Below, piece after piece: positions 17,865-26,937 of a DNA stretch of 64,000 bases. Numbering within the stretch: the stretch's first letter is position 1; each line of letters starts with the position of its first letter. This stretch comes from Saccharopolyspora sp. SCSIO 74807 (GTDB lineage Bacteria; Actinomycetota; Actinomycetes; Mycobacteriales; Pseudonocardiaceae): the NCBI RefSeq assembly GCF_037023755.1, contig NZ_CP146100.1:1056501-1120500 (forward strand), written 5' to 3'. Position numbers and translations under genes: made by a program. The notes beneath the pieces were generated by a model that made no database searches, was not told where the DNA came from, and saw only the letters and a program-made list of their open reading frames with translations.

Positions 17865-19330
17865 GCGACGAAGGTCGCCTGGTCGCCGGACGCTACCGAG
17901 TGCAGCGACGCATCGGCAGTGGCGCGATGGGCGTGGTGTGGGAGTGTGTGGATGAACGCCTGCACCGCACTGTCGCGGTCAAGCAGTTGTTGTTGCAGCC
18001 CGGACTGGACCCGGGTGAGGCCGAGGAAGCGCGGCAGCGGGCAATGCGGGAAGGCCGGATCGCGGCCCGCCTCCAGCACCAGCACGCGATCTCGGTCTAC
18101 GACGTAGCCGAGGACGAGGGCCAGCCGGTGCTGGTCATGGAATACCTGCCGTCCACCAGCCTGGGCGCGATGATGTCCGAGCACGGTCCGCTGCCGCCGC
18201 GAGAGGTGGCTCGGATCGGTGCGCAGGTGGCGGCGGCGCTCGGCGCCGCGCACTCCGCAGGGGTGGTGCACCGCGACATCAAGCCCGGCAACATCCTGCT
18301 CGGCGACAACGGCACGGTGAAGATCACCGACTTCGGCATCTCGCGCGCCCAGGGCGACGTGCAGGTGACCAAGACGGGAATGCTGGCGGGCACGCCCGCG
18401 TACCTGTCGCCGGACGTCGCGATGGGCCAGGAGCCGACCGGCGCGTCCGACGTGTTCTCGCTGGGCGCCACGCTCTACGCGGCGATCGAGGGCCGCCCGC
18501 CGTTCGGGCTCAACGAGAACACGCTGGCGTTGCTGCACGCGGTCGCCGCGGGCCGGATCGACCCGCCGCAGCAGTCCGGGGCCATGGGCGAACCGCTGAT
18601 GGCGATGATGCAGGCCCGCGTCGAGGACCGGCCGGACATGGCCCAGGTGCGGGACATGCTGCAGACGGTCGCCGACGGCTACTCGGTGACCTCGGTGCCG
18701 ACCTCGGCCGCGCCGATCCCGCCCGCGTTCGACCCGGAGTCGGGCAGCCAGCCGGACCTGCAGCCGACCAGCGTCGTCGGCACGAACCAGCAGGGCAACG
18801 GCACCACCGTCGCCTACTACGACGAGGACCCCTACAGCGCGCAGGAGCACCACCCGCGCACCTCCTACATGGGCTCGGACCCGCGCGGGGACGCGGCGCT
18901 GGACGTGCCGCCGAAGCGCAGCAAGCGCCCGGTGGTCATCTCCGGCATCGCGCTGGTCGCGGTCGCCGTGGTGGCGGTGCTGGTGACCTCGGCGTTCCTG
19001 GGCAGCAAGCCGCCGCCGGACCCGGCGGGCAACCAGCAGGACACCACGCAGGGGCCGCTGCCGCCTCCGCCGCCTGCACCGACCACGTCCGAGGAGACCT
19101 CGTCGTCCGCGGAGACCACCTCCGAGGAGAGCGAGACCAGCACGCCGACCTCCACGCAGGAGAGTTCGCAGCCGACCTCCACGCAGCAGCCGACCTCGTC
19201 GCAGCCGACCGAGACGAGCTCGCCGACCTCCGGCGGCGGCTCGTCGTCGCAGCCGACCACGGGTGGTTCGACCCAGACCGGATCGCCGCAGTCCGGTCAG
19301 GTCAGCGCCAACCAGCAGCCGTCGAGCTGA
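17861..19330 (+). CDS. Membrane Ser/Thr protein kinase (PknB-like kinase domain)
   Basis: Hanks-type kinase of 489 residues. Glycine loop [11 protein letters not shown] (18-28), Lys41 in [14 protein letters not shown] (137-144), DFG (157-159) and activation loop [15 protein letters not shown] are all present, so it should be active. One membrane helix lies near 357-380. The outer part is only a Ser/Thr/Pro-rich chain of about 110 residues with no folded sensor, probably disordered and possibly glycosylated. GTG at 17861. Paralogue of the kinase at 19491, with which it forms a tandem. Confidence 0.93.
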   Translation: MSDEGRLVAGRYRVQRRIGSGAMGVVWECVDERLHRTVAVKQLLLQPGLDPGEAEEARQRAMREGRIAARLQHQHAISVYDVAEDEGQPVLVMEYLPSTSLGAMMSEHGPLPPREVARIGAQVAAALGAAHSAGVVHRDIKPGNILLGDNGTVKITDFGISRAQGDVQVTKTGMLAGTPAYLSPDVAMGQEPTGASDVFSLGATLYAAIEGRPPFGLNENTLALLHAVAAGRIDPPQQSGAMGEPLMAMMQARVEDRPDMAQVRDMLQTVADGYSVTSVPTSAAPIPPAFDPESGSQPDLQPTSVVGTNQQGNGTTVAYYDEDPYSAQEHHPRTSYMGSDPRGDAALDVPPKRSKRPVVISGIALVAVAVVAVLVTSAFLGSKPPPDPAGNQQDTTQGPLPPPPPAPTTSEETSSSAETTSEESETSTPTSTQESSQPTSTQQPTSSQPTETSSPTSGGGSSSQPTTGGSTQTGSPQSGQVSANQQPSS

Positions 19331-19346
19331 CCCCGGTGCCGTGGCA

Positions 19347-19381
19347 GGCCGGGGTTCGCGTCCGGGACGCGAACCCCGGCC
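19347..19381 (+). terminator. Strong hairpin between the two kinase genes
   Basis: Perfect 14-bp arms 19347-19360 and 19368-19381 with a 7-base loop, 16 bp after the first kinase stop. The two kinases are therefore likely separate transcription units. Confidence 0.8.
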
Positions 19382-19490
19382 GCATTGCGTTCGGCGATCG
19401 CCGCACCAGTAACGTGAAGCCGTCGAGCAAGAACCGGTCTCGGGGGTCCGGTCCGTACCGAAGCAGACACCGCAGCACCAGGAGAGACCT

Positions 19491-21062
19491 GTGAGCGCCG
19501 AGGGCCGTTTGATCACGGGCCGCTACCGGCTGGAGAAGCAGATCGGCAGCGGCGCCATGGGAACCGTGTGGCGCGCGGTCGACGACCGGTTGCACCGCAC
19601 GGTCGCCGTCAAGCAACTGCTGCTCCAACCCGGTTACACCGATGAGGAAACCGAGGAGGCGCGCCAGCGCGCGATGCGCGAGGGCCGGATCGCCGCCCGG
19701 TTGCAGCACCAGAACGCCATCGTGGTCTTCGACGTGGCCGAGGACGAGGGCCAGCCGGTGCTGGTCATGGAGTACCTGCCCTCGCAGAGTCTGGCCTCGG
19801 TGCTGTCCGAGCAGGGCGTGCTGCCGCCGCAGTCGGTGGCGCGGATCGGCTCGCAGGTGGCAGGCGCGCTGGCCGCCGCGCACATGGCCGGGATCGTGCA
19901 CCGCGACCTCAAGCCCGGCAACATCCTGCTCGGCGACAACGGCATCGCCAAGATCACCGACTTCGGCATCTCCCGCGCCATCGGCGACGTGTCGGTGACC
20001 AAGAGCGGCATCCTGGCGGGCACTCCGGCGTACCTCTCGCCGGAGGTGGCGATGGGCCGGGACCCGGCGCCGGCTTCGGACGTGTTCTCGCTGGGCGCCA
20101 CGCTGTACGCGGCGGTGGAGGGCGAGCCGCCGTTCGGCACCGACGAGAACGCGATCAGCCTGCTGCACCGGGTGGCGCGCGGCCAGGTGGAGCCGCCCCG
20201 GCAGGCCGGGCCGCTGGCGCCGGCGCTGATGCAGGTGCTGCGCCCGGATCCGGTGGATCGCCCGACGATGGCGCAGACCCGCGCGATGCTGCTGGCGGTC
20301 GCGGAAGGCCGTCCGCTGCCGGGCGGTTCGACTCCGGCCGCGGGCTGGCAGCGTCCGGCCCCGCCTGCCGCGGCGACCCGCCAGCAGCCGCAACGGGAAG
20401 CGACCGCGACCCGGGTCTCCGGTGCGCCGTCAGCGGGCGGCAACCCGCCGACGCAGGTCGGGCAGACGCCGGTCGCGGCGGAGCCGCGGCGCAGCGGAAC
20501 TCGCAGGGCTGTGCTGCTGTGGGCATTGGCGCTGGTGGTAGCCGTACTCGTGGGAGTGCTGGCCGCGAACGCGTGGGGCGGTGGCGGCAAGCGGGCCGAC
20601 GGCCCGAACCCGCCGCAGGCCGCTCCCCCGCCGCCGCCCGCGCAGCCGGTGGCGACGACTTCGGCGCCCGCGACGACGGCCCCGCCGACGTCCTCGGCCG
20701 CGCCGACCACCAGCAGTGCGCCGCCGAGCTCGACCAGCTCGAAGGACAAGGACAAGCAGCCGACCAACAACGACGTCGAGAACACCGTCAAGACCTACTA
20801 CTCGCTGGTTCCCGACGACCTGGACAAGTCGTGGTCGCTGCTCGGGCCGAACATGCAGACCATGGGCAAGGACAGCTACGAGTCGTTCTGGGAGTCCGTC
20901 GACGACGTGAAGGTGCTCGGCAAGCCGAAGTCGGCGGGTTCCAAGGTGCTGGTGCAGCTGGAGTTCGAGAAGAACGGGAAGAAGAGCCGCGAAAGGCACC
21001 TGCTCGGCATGGTCGCCCGCGATGGTGAGCCGCTGATCAACAGCGACTCCCGGATCGGCTAG
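19491..21062 (+). CDS. Membrane Ser/Thr protein kinase with extracytoplasmic NTF2-like domain
   Basis: Hanks-type kinase of 523 residues, clearly paralogous to its neighbour. IGSGAMGTVWR (18-28), Lys41, HRDLKPGN (137-144), DFG (157-159) and the activation loop with [17 protein letters not shown] are intact. The membrane helix is near 338-362. Outside it a Thr/Pro-rich linker leads to a folded domain of about 100 residues (VENTVKTYYSLVPDDLDKSW ... GEPLINSDSRIG) that looks NTF2-like and could sense a wall or lipid ligand. GTG at 19491 with GGAGAG upstream. Confidence 0.94.
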   Translation: MSAEGRLITGRYRLEKQIGSGAMGTVWRAVDDRLHRTVAVKQLLLQPGYTDEETEEARQRAMREGRIAARLQHQNAIVVFDVAEDEGQPVLVMEYLPSQSLASVLSEQGVLPPQSVARIGSQVAGALAAAHMAGIVHRDLKPGNILLGDNGIAKITDFGISRAIGDVSVTKSGILAGTPAYLSPEVAMGRDPAPASDVFSLGATLYAAVEGEPPFGTDENAISLLHRVARGQVEPPRQAGPLAPALMQVLRPDPVDRPTMAQTRAMLLAVAEGRPLPGGSTPAAGWQRPAPPAAATRQQPQREATATRVSGAPSAGGNPPTQVGQTPVAAEPRRSGTRRAVLLWALALVVAVLVGVLAANAWGGGGKRADGPNPPQAAPPPPPAQPVATTSAPATTAPPTSSAAPTTSSAPPSSTSSKDKDKQPTNNDVENTVKTYYSLVPDDLDKSWSLLGPNMQTMGKDSYESFWESVDDVKVLGKPKSAGSKVLVQLEFEKNGKKSRERHLLGMVARDGEPLINSDSRIG

Positions 21063-21090
21063 CCGGCGGCGCGGGCAACGCACTCGCCGC

Positions 21091-21987
21091 TCAGGCCGCC
21101 GCGATCTCGGCCAGCGTCGACAGCAGCGTCCGGGTAGCCGACTGGTCGGCCACCGCTTCGCGCACGGCGGTGTAGATCCGCCGCACCGGCACCGGGCGGC
21201 AGACGTCGCGGATCACGACACCGGGATGCACGATCCCCAGCGCCAGCCGCGGCTGCAGCGCGATGCCCATTCCGGCCGCGACGAATCCCTGCGTGGCGTA
21301 GTCGTTCTCCGTTTCCAGCGCGATCCGCGGCGCGAAACCGGCGCTGCCGAACGCGTCCCGCAGCGACTCCTCGCAGGGCCCTCCCGGGCCGACGCCGCCG
21401 AGCACCCAGGACTCGTCGGCCAGCCGAGCCAGGTCGATCGGTTCCTCGTCGGACAGCGGGTGCCCGCGCGGCAGCACCACCCGGTACGGCTCGTCGACCA
21501 GGTGCTGCACCCGGATTCCGCGCGATTCGGGGATTTCGCGGCCGACCACGATCACGGCGACGTCGGCTTCGCCGGTGGTGACTTCGCCGAGGGTGCCTTC
21601 GTCGATCATCTTGAGGTCGAGCCGCACCCCCGGCAGTTGCGCGCGGAACTTCGCCGCGGCAGGCGGGATCAGCCCCACGCCCGCGGTGTGGAAGTAGCTC
21701 ACCCGGAGCCTGCCGGTGCGCCCTGCGCGCAGGTCGGCGAGGTCGGCTTCGGCATCGGCGAGCAGGTCGGCCAGCCCGGCGGCGCGTTCGGCCAGCAGGC
21801 TGCCTGCGGCGGTCGGGCGCACTCCGCGGCCCACCTTCTCCAGCAGCGCGGTGCCCGCTTCCCGTTCCAGCGCGCTGATCTGCTGGCTGATCGCGGACGG
21901 CGTGTAGCCGAGGTTGCTCGCGGCGGAGCTGATCGAGCCGCCGGTGACGACGGCTCGCAGCACCTGCATCCGGCGGGCGTCGAGCAC
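21091..21987 (-). CDS. LysR-family transcriptional regulator
   Basis: N-terminal winged helix (MQVLRAVVTGGSISSAASNL ... PSAISQQISALEREAG) and a C-terminal effector domain of the periplasmic-binding type. About 298 residues. The start could be GTG at 21987 or 22005. It is divergent from a DMT-family exporter, which is the usual arrangement for a regulator controlling its neighbour. The inducer is unknown. An inverted repeat CTGAA-N7-TTCAG at 22008-22024 is a candidate binding site. Confidence 0.92.
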   Translation of the reverse strand: MLDARRMQVLRAVVTGGSISSAASNLGYTPSAISQQISALEREAGTALLEKVGRGVRPTAAGSLLAERAAGLADLLADAEADLADLRAGRTGRLRVSYFHTAGVGLIPPAAAKFRAQLPGVRLDLKMIDEGTLGEVTTGEADVAVIVVGREIPESRGIRVQHLVDEPYRVVLPRGHPLSDEEPIDLARLADESWVLGGVGPGGPCEESLRDAFGSAGFAPRIALETENDYATQGFVAAGMGIALQPRLALGIVHPGVVIRDVCRPVPVRRIYTAVREAVADQSATRTLLSTLAEIAAA

Positions 21988-22007
21988 GACTCGACCGTAC
22001 AGCACTG

Positions 22008-22024
22008 CTGAAAGATCCGTTCAG
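22008..22024. promoter_or_regulatory. Inverted repeat, candidate LysR operator
   Basis: CTGAA (22008-22012) and TTCAG (22020-22024) flank 7 bases just upstream of the LysR start and in the region shared with the DMT exporter promoter. Size and position suit a LysR recognition site. Confidence 0.4.
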
Positions 22025-22138
22025 AATATTTCGATTGTGCTAACGAGTCCTCGGTGGCGAAGCTGGAGTCATCGGCGCGGAACTCACGCGAACCGCGGCA
22101 CGGGCGTCCGCAGGTTGCGGACGGAACCAGGGGGAATC

Positions 22139-23110
22139 ATGACTTCTTCGGCCAGCTACCTGCGACTCGGCGCGCTGGCGGTGTTGTGGGGCGCGAGCTT
22201 CCTGCTGATCAAGATCGCGCTCACCGCGATGTCGCCGGTGCAGATCGCGTTCACCCGGATCGTGCTCGGTGCGCTGGTGCTGGTCGTGCTGTGCGCGCTG
22301 CGCGGCATCCGGCTCAGCTCGGACCGCCGGTTGTGGCGGCACGTCGCGGTGGCCGGGCTGTTCGCCAGCGCCCTGCCGTGGATGCTCTACGGGATCGCCG
22401 AGCGTTCCGTGGACTCCGGGCTGACCGGAGTCCTGAACGCCACCACTCCGCTGTGGACGCTGCTGTTCGGCTTCCTGTTCGGGCAGCAGCGCGCGCTCGC
22501 GCCGCGCAAGCTCGGCGGCCTGGCGCTGGGTTTCGCGGGCGTGCTGCTGATCCTCGCGCCGTGGCAGGCCGTCAGCGCGGGCCCGGGAGTGCTCGCGTGC
22601 CTGGCCGCCGCCGCCAGCTACGGCATCGGGTACGTCTACATCGGACGGCACTTGACCGGGAACTCGGGCGATGCTCCGGCGCCACTGGCGATGGCGGGGA
22701 TGCAGCTGACCGCGGCCGCGGGGATCGCGGTGCTGGCGCTGCCCGTCGAAGGTTTCCCGGCGGTGCGCTTCGAGCCCGCCGCGCTGCTGGCCGTCGCGGT
22801 GCTCGGCGTGTTCGGCACCGGCGTCGGCTTCGCGCTGAACTACCGGCTGATCGCGGACGAGGGGCCGACGGCCGCCTCCACCGTCACCTACGTGATGCCG
22901 GTGGTTTCGGTGCTGCTCGGCTGGCTCGTGCTCGGCGAGCAGATCGGCGGGCGCGTGGTGGGCGGCATCGCGCTGGTGCTGCTCGGGGTAGCGCTGTCCC
23001 GGCAGGGACGGCCCGGCGCGGCACGCGCGCGGGTGCAGCGAGTGAGGTCGGTGCTGCGGGCCGGCTCGCAGCTCTACGCGGACCTCGCCACCAACAATCC
23101 GATGAAGTGA
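22139..23110 (+). CDS. DMT-superfamily (EamA) exporter
   Basis: A 323-residue inner-membrane transporter with ten hydrophobic helices in two EamA halves (ALAVLWGASFLLIKIAL ... and FALNYRLIADEGPTAASTVT ...). Typical end-of-family motif YVMPVVSVLLGWLVLGE is present. ATG at 22139 after an AGGGGGA site. Exports amino acids or other small metabolites in characterised relatives; the substrate here is unknown. Likely controlled by the divergent LysR gene. Confidence 0.9.
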   Translation: MTSSASYLRLGALAVLWGASFLLIKIALTAMSPVQIAFTRIVLGALVLVVLCALRGIRLSSDRRLWRHVAVAGLFASALPWMLYGIAERSVDSGLTGVLNATTPLWTLLFGFLFGQQRALAPRKLGGLALGFAGVLLILAPWQAVSAGPGVLACLAAAASYGIGYVYIGRHLTGNSGDAPAPLAMAGMQLTAAAGIAVLALPVEGFPAVRFEPAALLAVAVLGVFGTGVGFALNYRLIADEGPTAASTVTYVMPVVSVLLGWLVLGEQIGGRVVGGIALVLLGVALSRQGRPGAARARVQRVRSVLRAGSQLYADLATNNPMK

Positions 23111-23114
23111 GGAC

Positions 23115-23786
23115 TCAGACCAGCCTGCGGTCGCTGGCCCAGCGGGAGAGCTCGTAGCGGTTCGACAGCTGCGTCTTGCGCAGCACGCTGGACACGTGCG
23201 TCTCGACCGTCTTCACCGAGATGAACAGCTCCGAAGCGATCTCCTTGTAGGCGTACCCGCGCGCCAGCAACCGCAGCACGTCCCGCTCCCGCGGGGTGAG
23301 CTGGTCCAGCTCCGGATCGCTCACCGGAGCCGAGTCCGGCCCCTGCGCGAAGGCGTCCAGCACGAACCCCGCCAACCTCGGGGAGAACACCGGATCACCA
23401 CCGGCCACCTGGCACACCGCGTCCGCCAGTTCCCGCCCGGAGATCGTCTTGGTGACGTAGCCGCGCGCTCCGCCGCGGATCACCGCGATGACGTCCTCGG
23501 CGGCATCGGAGACCGACAGCGCCAGGAAGACCACGTCGGGGTACTCGGTGCGCGTACGGCGCAGCACCTCCGCGCCGCCTCCGTCGGGCATGTGCACGTC
23601 GAGCAGCACGACCTGCGGGAGGTAGTGCCCGATGCCCGCGACGGCCTCTGCGACCGAACCGGCCTCCCCGACCACTTCGACCCGATCCGCGGCACCGGCC
23701 AGTTCGGCGCGCACCCCGGAGCGGAACAACGCGTGGTCGTCGACGAGGAACACCCGCACCGGGCCGGGCTGATCTGCTGCTGTCAC
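23115..23786 (-). CDS. NarL/LuxR response regulator, partner of the PspC kinase
   Basis: Receiver domain with FLVDDHALFRSG, phospho-acceptor Asp in VLLDVHMPDGGG and Lys in YVTKTISG, then a LuxR helix-turn-helix (LTPRERDVLRLLARGYAYKE ... VETHVSSVLRKTQL). 223 residues. GTG at 23786 overlaps the kinase stop as GTGA, so the two are translated together. Expected to bind DNA when phosphorylated by the kinase, probably including the divergent PspC promoter. Confidence 0.94.
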   Translation of the reverse strand: MTAADQPGPVRVFLVDDHALFRSGVRAELAGAADRVEVVGEAGSVAEAVAGIGHYLPQVVLLDVHMPDGGGAEVLRRTRTEYPDVVFLALSVSDAAEDVIAVIRGGARGYVTKTISGRELADAVCQVAGGDPVFSPRLAGFVLDAFAQGPDSAPVSDPELDQLTPRERDVLRLLARGYAYKEIASELFISVKTVETHVSSVLRKTQLSNRYELSRWASDRRLV

Positions 23787-25147
23787 GACTGGTCCTCCTT
23801 GGTCGGCCCGCCCTCGGCTCGCCGGTGCGCCTGCCGGGGCATGTCCAGTTGCACTTCGGTGCCAGAGCCGGGCGCGGTCTTGAGCCGCACGGCGCCGCCG
23901 TTGCGCCCCATCCTGCCCCGGATCGAGTCGGCCAAGCCATGCCGGTCGGCGGGCACCGCCTCCGGGTCGAATCCCGTGCCGCGGTCCCGCACGAAGATCG
24001 AGACCTGCTCGGGTTCGACTTCCGCGTAGACGCTGACCTCACCGGTGCCCGAATGCTTGGCGGAGTTCACCACGGCCTCGCGCGCGGCGGCCAGCAGCGC
24101 CGTGAGCCGCTCGTCGAGCTCGCAGTCGCCGACCACGACGTGCTGCACCTCGATCGCGAAGGCGTCCTCGATCTCCCCGCACGCTTCGGTCAGCTGCGCC
24201 GAGAGCGTCGCGGCCTGCTCCTGCCCGGCCGGCTCGACCTGGCCGGACCCCTGCCCGGAACCGCCGCGCCCGTACCCGTCCGGGCCGTAGAGCCAGTTCC
24301 GCAGCTCCCGCTCCTGCCCGCGGGCGAGCCTGCGCACCTCGCGCTCCGAACCCGCCTGCTTCTGGATCAGCGCGAGCGTCTGCAGCACCGAGTCGTGCAG
24401 GTGCGCGGCGATCTCGGCGCGCTCCTGCGAGCGGACCCGGCCCGCGCGCTCCACGTTCAGATCCCGCACCAGCCGCATCCACCACGGCACGGTCAGCACC
24501 GCCGCGCCGACCAGCGCGGTCATCGTGGACAGCAGCGCGAACCGCAGATCGCTCACGCTGGCGGACCCGCCCAGGAACACCACGGCGCCGATCACCACCA
24601 GCGCTGCGCCCGAGACGATCCGCACCACGGCCGAGCGACCGCCACCGCCGAGCACCGCGCCCGCCATGCCGGACCGGGCGCCTTCCCGCCAGCGCCTGCG
24701 CTGCGACTCGTCGGCTTCCCGCCACACCACGGCGGCACCGACCAGCGCGACCCCGAGCGGCCCGGTCAGCCAGCCGGGCAGGATGCCCAGCAGAGCGACG
24801 GCGGCCACCAGCCCGATTCCGAGGATGATCAGCCCGAGCCCCTGCTGGCGCTCCCGGTCCGACAGCGGCCGCTCCGCACCGCTGCTCTGCGGCACGAAGA
24901 CCCACAGGATCCCGTAGGCCAGCACGCCGGCCCCGCCGAACGCGGCGAGCACGGCGAACACCGCGCGCACCCACAGCACCGAAACGTCCAGGTGGTCGGC
25001 GATCCCGCCGCACACCCCGGCGATCAGTCGCCCGCCGCGCCGCCGGTACAGCTTCGGATGGGCGAGGACGCGGTGCGCTCCGCTGCGGTCGGGCGCCGCA
25101 CTGCGTTCGGACGCCGCGTCGGTTCGTTTCCGGGACCGGATGCTCAC
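23783..25147 (-). CDS. PspC-domain sensor histidine kinase (DesK/NarX class)
   Basis: A 454-residue membrane kinase. An N-terminal PspC domain (KLYRRRGGRLIAGVCGGIADHLDVS, about residues 31-95) is followed by further helices, the H-box ERAEIAAHLHDSVLQTLALI and a C-terminal HATPase domain (N in REAVVNSAKHSG, DRGTGFDPE). The class acts in envelope or membrane stress sensing in actinomycetes. GTG at 25147. The gene faces away from a PspC protein gene across 120 bp, which points to a shared stress circuit. Confidence 0.93.
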   Translation of the reverse strand: MSIRSRKRTDAASERSAAPDRSGAHRVLAHPKLYRRRGGRLIAGVCGGIADHLDVSVLWVRAVFAVLAAFGGAGVLAYGILWVFVPQSSGAERPLSDRERQQGLGLIILGIGLVAAVALLGILPGWLTGPLGVALVGAAVVWREADESQRRRWREGARSGMAGAVLGGGGRSAVVRIVSGAALVVIGAVVFLGGSASVSDLRFALLSTMTALVGAAVLTVPWWMRLVRDLNVERAGRVRSQERAEIAAHLHDSVLQTLALIQKQAGSEREVRRLARGQERELRNWLYGPDGYGRGGSGQGSGQVEPAGQEQAATLSAQLTEACGEIEDAFAIEVQHVVVGDCELDERLTALLAAAREAVVNSAKHSGTGEVSVYAEVEPEQVSIFVRDRGTGFDPEAVPADRHGLADSIRGRMGRNGGAVRLKTAPGSGTEVQLDMPRQAHRRAEGGPTKEDQS

Positions 25148-25267
25148 GAACTCGATGGTTCCACGCGCACGCGAGCGCGGTCATCGGGGAATCTCCAGGG
25201 CAGCACCCGTCGCGGTCAGGGATTTCCCCGATGTGCCGGGCCGCGGCGCTCGCGGATAGTCGGCGGC

Positions 25268-26440
25268 ATGACTGGGAGCGTCCGCGACACACTGCGCGAG
25301 ATGTGGGAGAGCCGACCGGCCCGGCCGCGCCACGGCCGCAAGATCGCCGGGGTGTCGGCGGCCATCGGACAGCGCTACGGCATCGATCCGGTGCTGGTGC
25401 GGGTGGTGTTCATCGTGGCACTGCTGACCGGTGGCGCCGGGATCGCGCTGTACCTGCTGGGATGGCTCGTGCTGCCGCCGGAGCAGTCGCGGGTCACCAG
25501 CGGCACGCGGCAGGCCCTGTCGGTGCTGGGAGTCGTGCTCGTGGTGCTGTTCGGGGCGCCGATCGCGTTCGCGTCCCTGCACTCGGTGGGACTCGTCGCG
25601 TTCGCCGCGGGGCTCGCGGCGCTGTTCTTGCTGCACCGCAATTACCAGGACCGGGCGATTCGCGGTTCGGCGCCGGAACGGCCGCAGCAGGACAACGTGT
25701 GGGTCTACGCGGACTCCGCGGCCGAGGCCCGTAGCGGGTCGTCGGCGCAGCAGCCACCGGCGTGGGACCCGCTCGGTGCCGCCCCGTTCGCCTGGGACCT
25801 CCCCGAGCCGCCGGAAGCGCAGGCTGAGCCGCCGCGCAAGCGGCACTGGATCACCTGGGGGACGGTGCTGCTCGCCGTGTTGGCCGGGGCGGCCGCGCTC
25901 TACGAAGGCGGCGACGAACGAGCGCTCGCGGTAGCGCTGGGCGTGCTCGGCGTCGGGATGCTGGTCGGCGCGTTCCTGCACGGCGGCCGCGGGCTGATCG
26001 CGTTCGCGCTGCCGGTCGGAGCGCTGGCGCTGCTGCTCGGCATGAACGAGGAGCACCGGGAGGTGAACTACCGGCCGCCGCAGGTCAACGCGGACCGGAT
26101 CGTCGTCGCCGCCAGCCCGGCCGACCTGGAAAGTTCCTACCAGGGCGGCTCGCGCTTGATCTCGCTCGACCTCCGGCCGCTGCGCATACCGGCCGGCGAG
26201 AGCGTCGCGACCAGCGCGGAAACGACCAACGGTCTGATCCGCGTGCTGCTGCCGCCAAACGTGGACGTCACCGCGGAATGCGGCGCCGACGGCGGGTCCG
26301 CCGAATGCCTGGGCTCGCAGGCGAACGGCAGCAACAGCCGGATCAGCGTCACCGACAACGGCCCGGACGGACCCGGTGGCGGGCACGTCGAGCTCGACTT
26401 GACCACTGCGAACGGGCGCGTGGAGGTGCTCCGTGGCTGA
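25268..26440 (+). CDS. PspC-domain membrane protein
   Basis: A 390-residue protein with N-terminal PspC domain (RHGRKIAGVSAAIGQRYGID ... YLLGWLVLPPEQ), several more membrane helices to about residue 260, and a C-terminal soluble region resembling the LiaF/DUF2154-type strand domain (SVATSAETTNGLIRVLLPPN). ATG at 25268. Divergent from the PspC kinase; the common domain suggests it modulates or is controlled by that system. The downstream small membrane gene overlaps it by 8 bp. Confidence 0.87.
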   Translation: MTGSVRDTLREMWESRPARPRHGRKIAGVSAAIGQRYGIDPVLVRVVFIVALLTGGAGIALYLLGWLVLPPEQSRVTSGTRQALSVLGVVLVVLFGAPIAFASLHSVGLVAFAAGLAALFLLHRNYQDRAIRGSAPERPQQDNVWVYADSAAEARSGSSAQQPPAWDPLGAAPFAWDLPEPPEAQAEPPRKRHWITWGTVLLAVLAGAAALYEGGDERALAVALGVLGVGMLVGAFLHGGRGLIAFALPVGALALLLGMNEEHREVNYRPPQVNADRIVVAASPADLESSYQGGSRLISLDLRPLRIPAGESVATSAETTNGLIRVLLPPNVDVTAECGADGGSAECLGSQANGSNSRISVTDNGPDGPGGGHVELDLTTANGRVEVLRG

Positions 26441-26636
26441 CGACGATTCTCGCGCGAACGGCGACGACCACACGAAACCGGACACCGTGCTGCTGGTCGC
26501 GGGTGCGCTGGCGCTGCTGCTCGCCGGTTCGTTGCTGCTCGGCGGTACGGAGGACTTCTGGATGGAGTGGTCGCTGGCGGGCATCGCGGTGTTCGTCGGG
26601 CTGATCCTGCTGGTGGTCTCGATGCGCCGCCGCTGA
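26433..26636 (+). CDS. Small two-helix membrane protein coupled to the PspC gene
   Basis: A 67-residue protein with a polar head, two hydrophobic helices (about 19-37 and 46-63) and a basic MRRR end. GTG at 26433 lies within the end of the PspC gene, indicating translational coupling. No known domain; likely an accessory subunit of the PspC protein. Confidence 0.75.
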   Translation: MADDDSRANGDDHTKPDTVLLVAGALALLLAGSLLLGGTEDFWMEWSLAGIAVFVGLILLVVSMRRR

Positions 26637-26937
26637 TACCGCGCCGCGCACCGAACGCACGCAGGCACTGCTCGCCCGCGCATCCATCGCGCCCGGCCGC
26701 GGCGTGCGACCGGTGCGGCGGCGCATCCCGAGTCCGGCCGGGAATTCCGCGAATCCCGTGGAATTCGGCCGCGGAAAGTGGCAAAAACGGGACCGGTGGA
26801 GTTGGTGCGACTCCGCGTTGCAGCCGATCGGCGGAATTCCGCGCGGGCTGCATCGATATAGCCTGCACCGAACCGTTTCCGGTGCGCAGCCCATACCGGT
26901 GGCGCGCACCGTTCGATCCTGCCGAAGGAGACTTTCC
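26637..26937. other. Upstream region of the GH16 gene with repeated GGAATTC sites
   Basis: No gene seen. Three GGAATTC-centred motifs occur: 26741-26751, 26760-26766 and the perfect palindrome CGCGGAATTCCGCG-like core at 26832-26843. They could be operators for the glucanase gene. A TATAGCCT near 26867 may form its -10 region. Confidence 0.4.
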
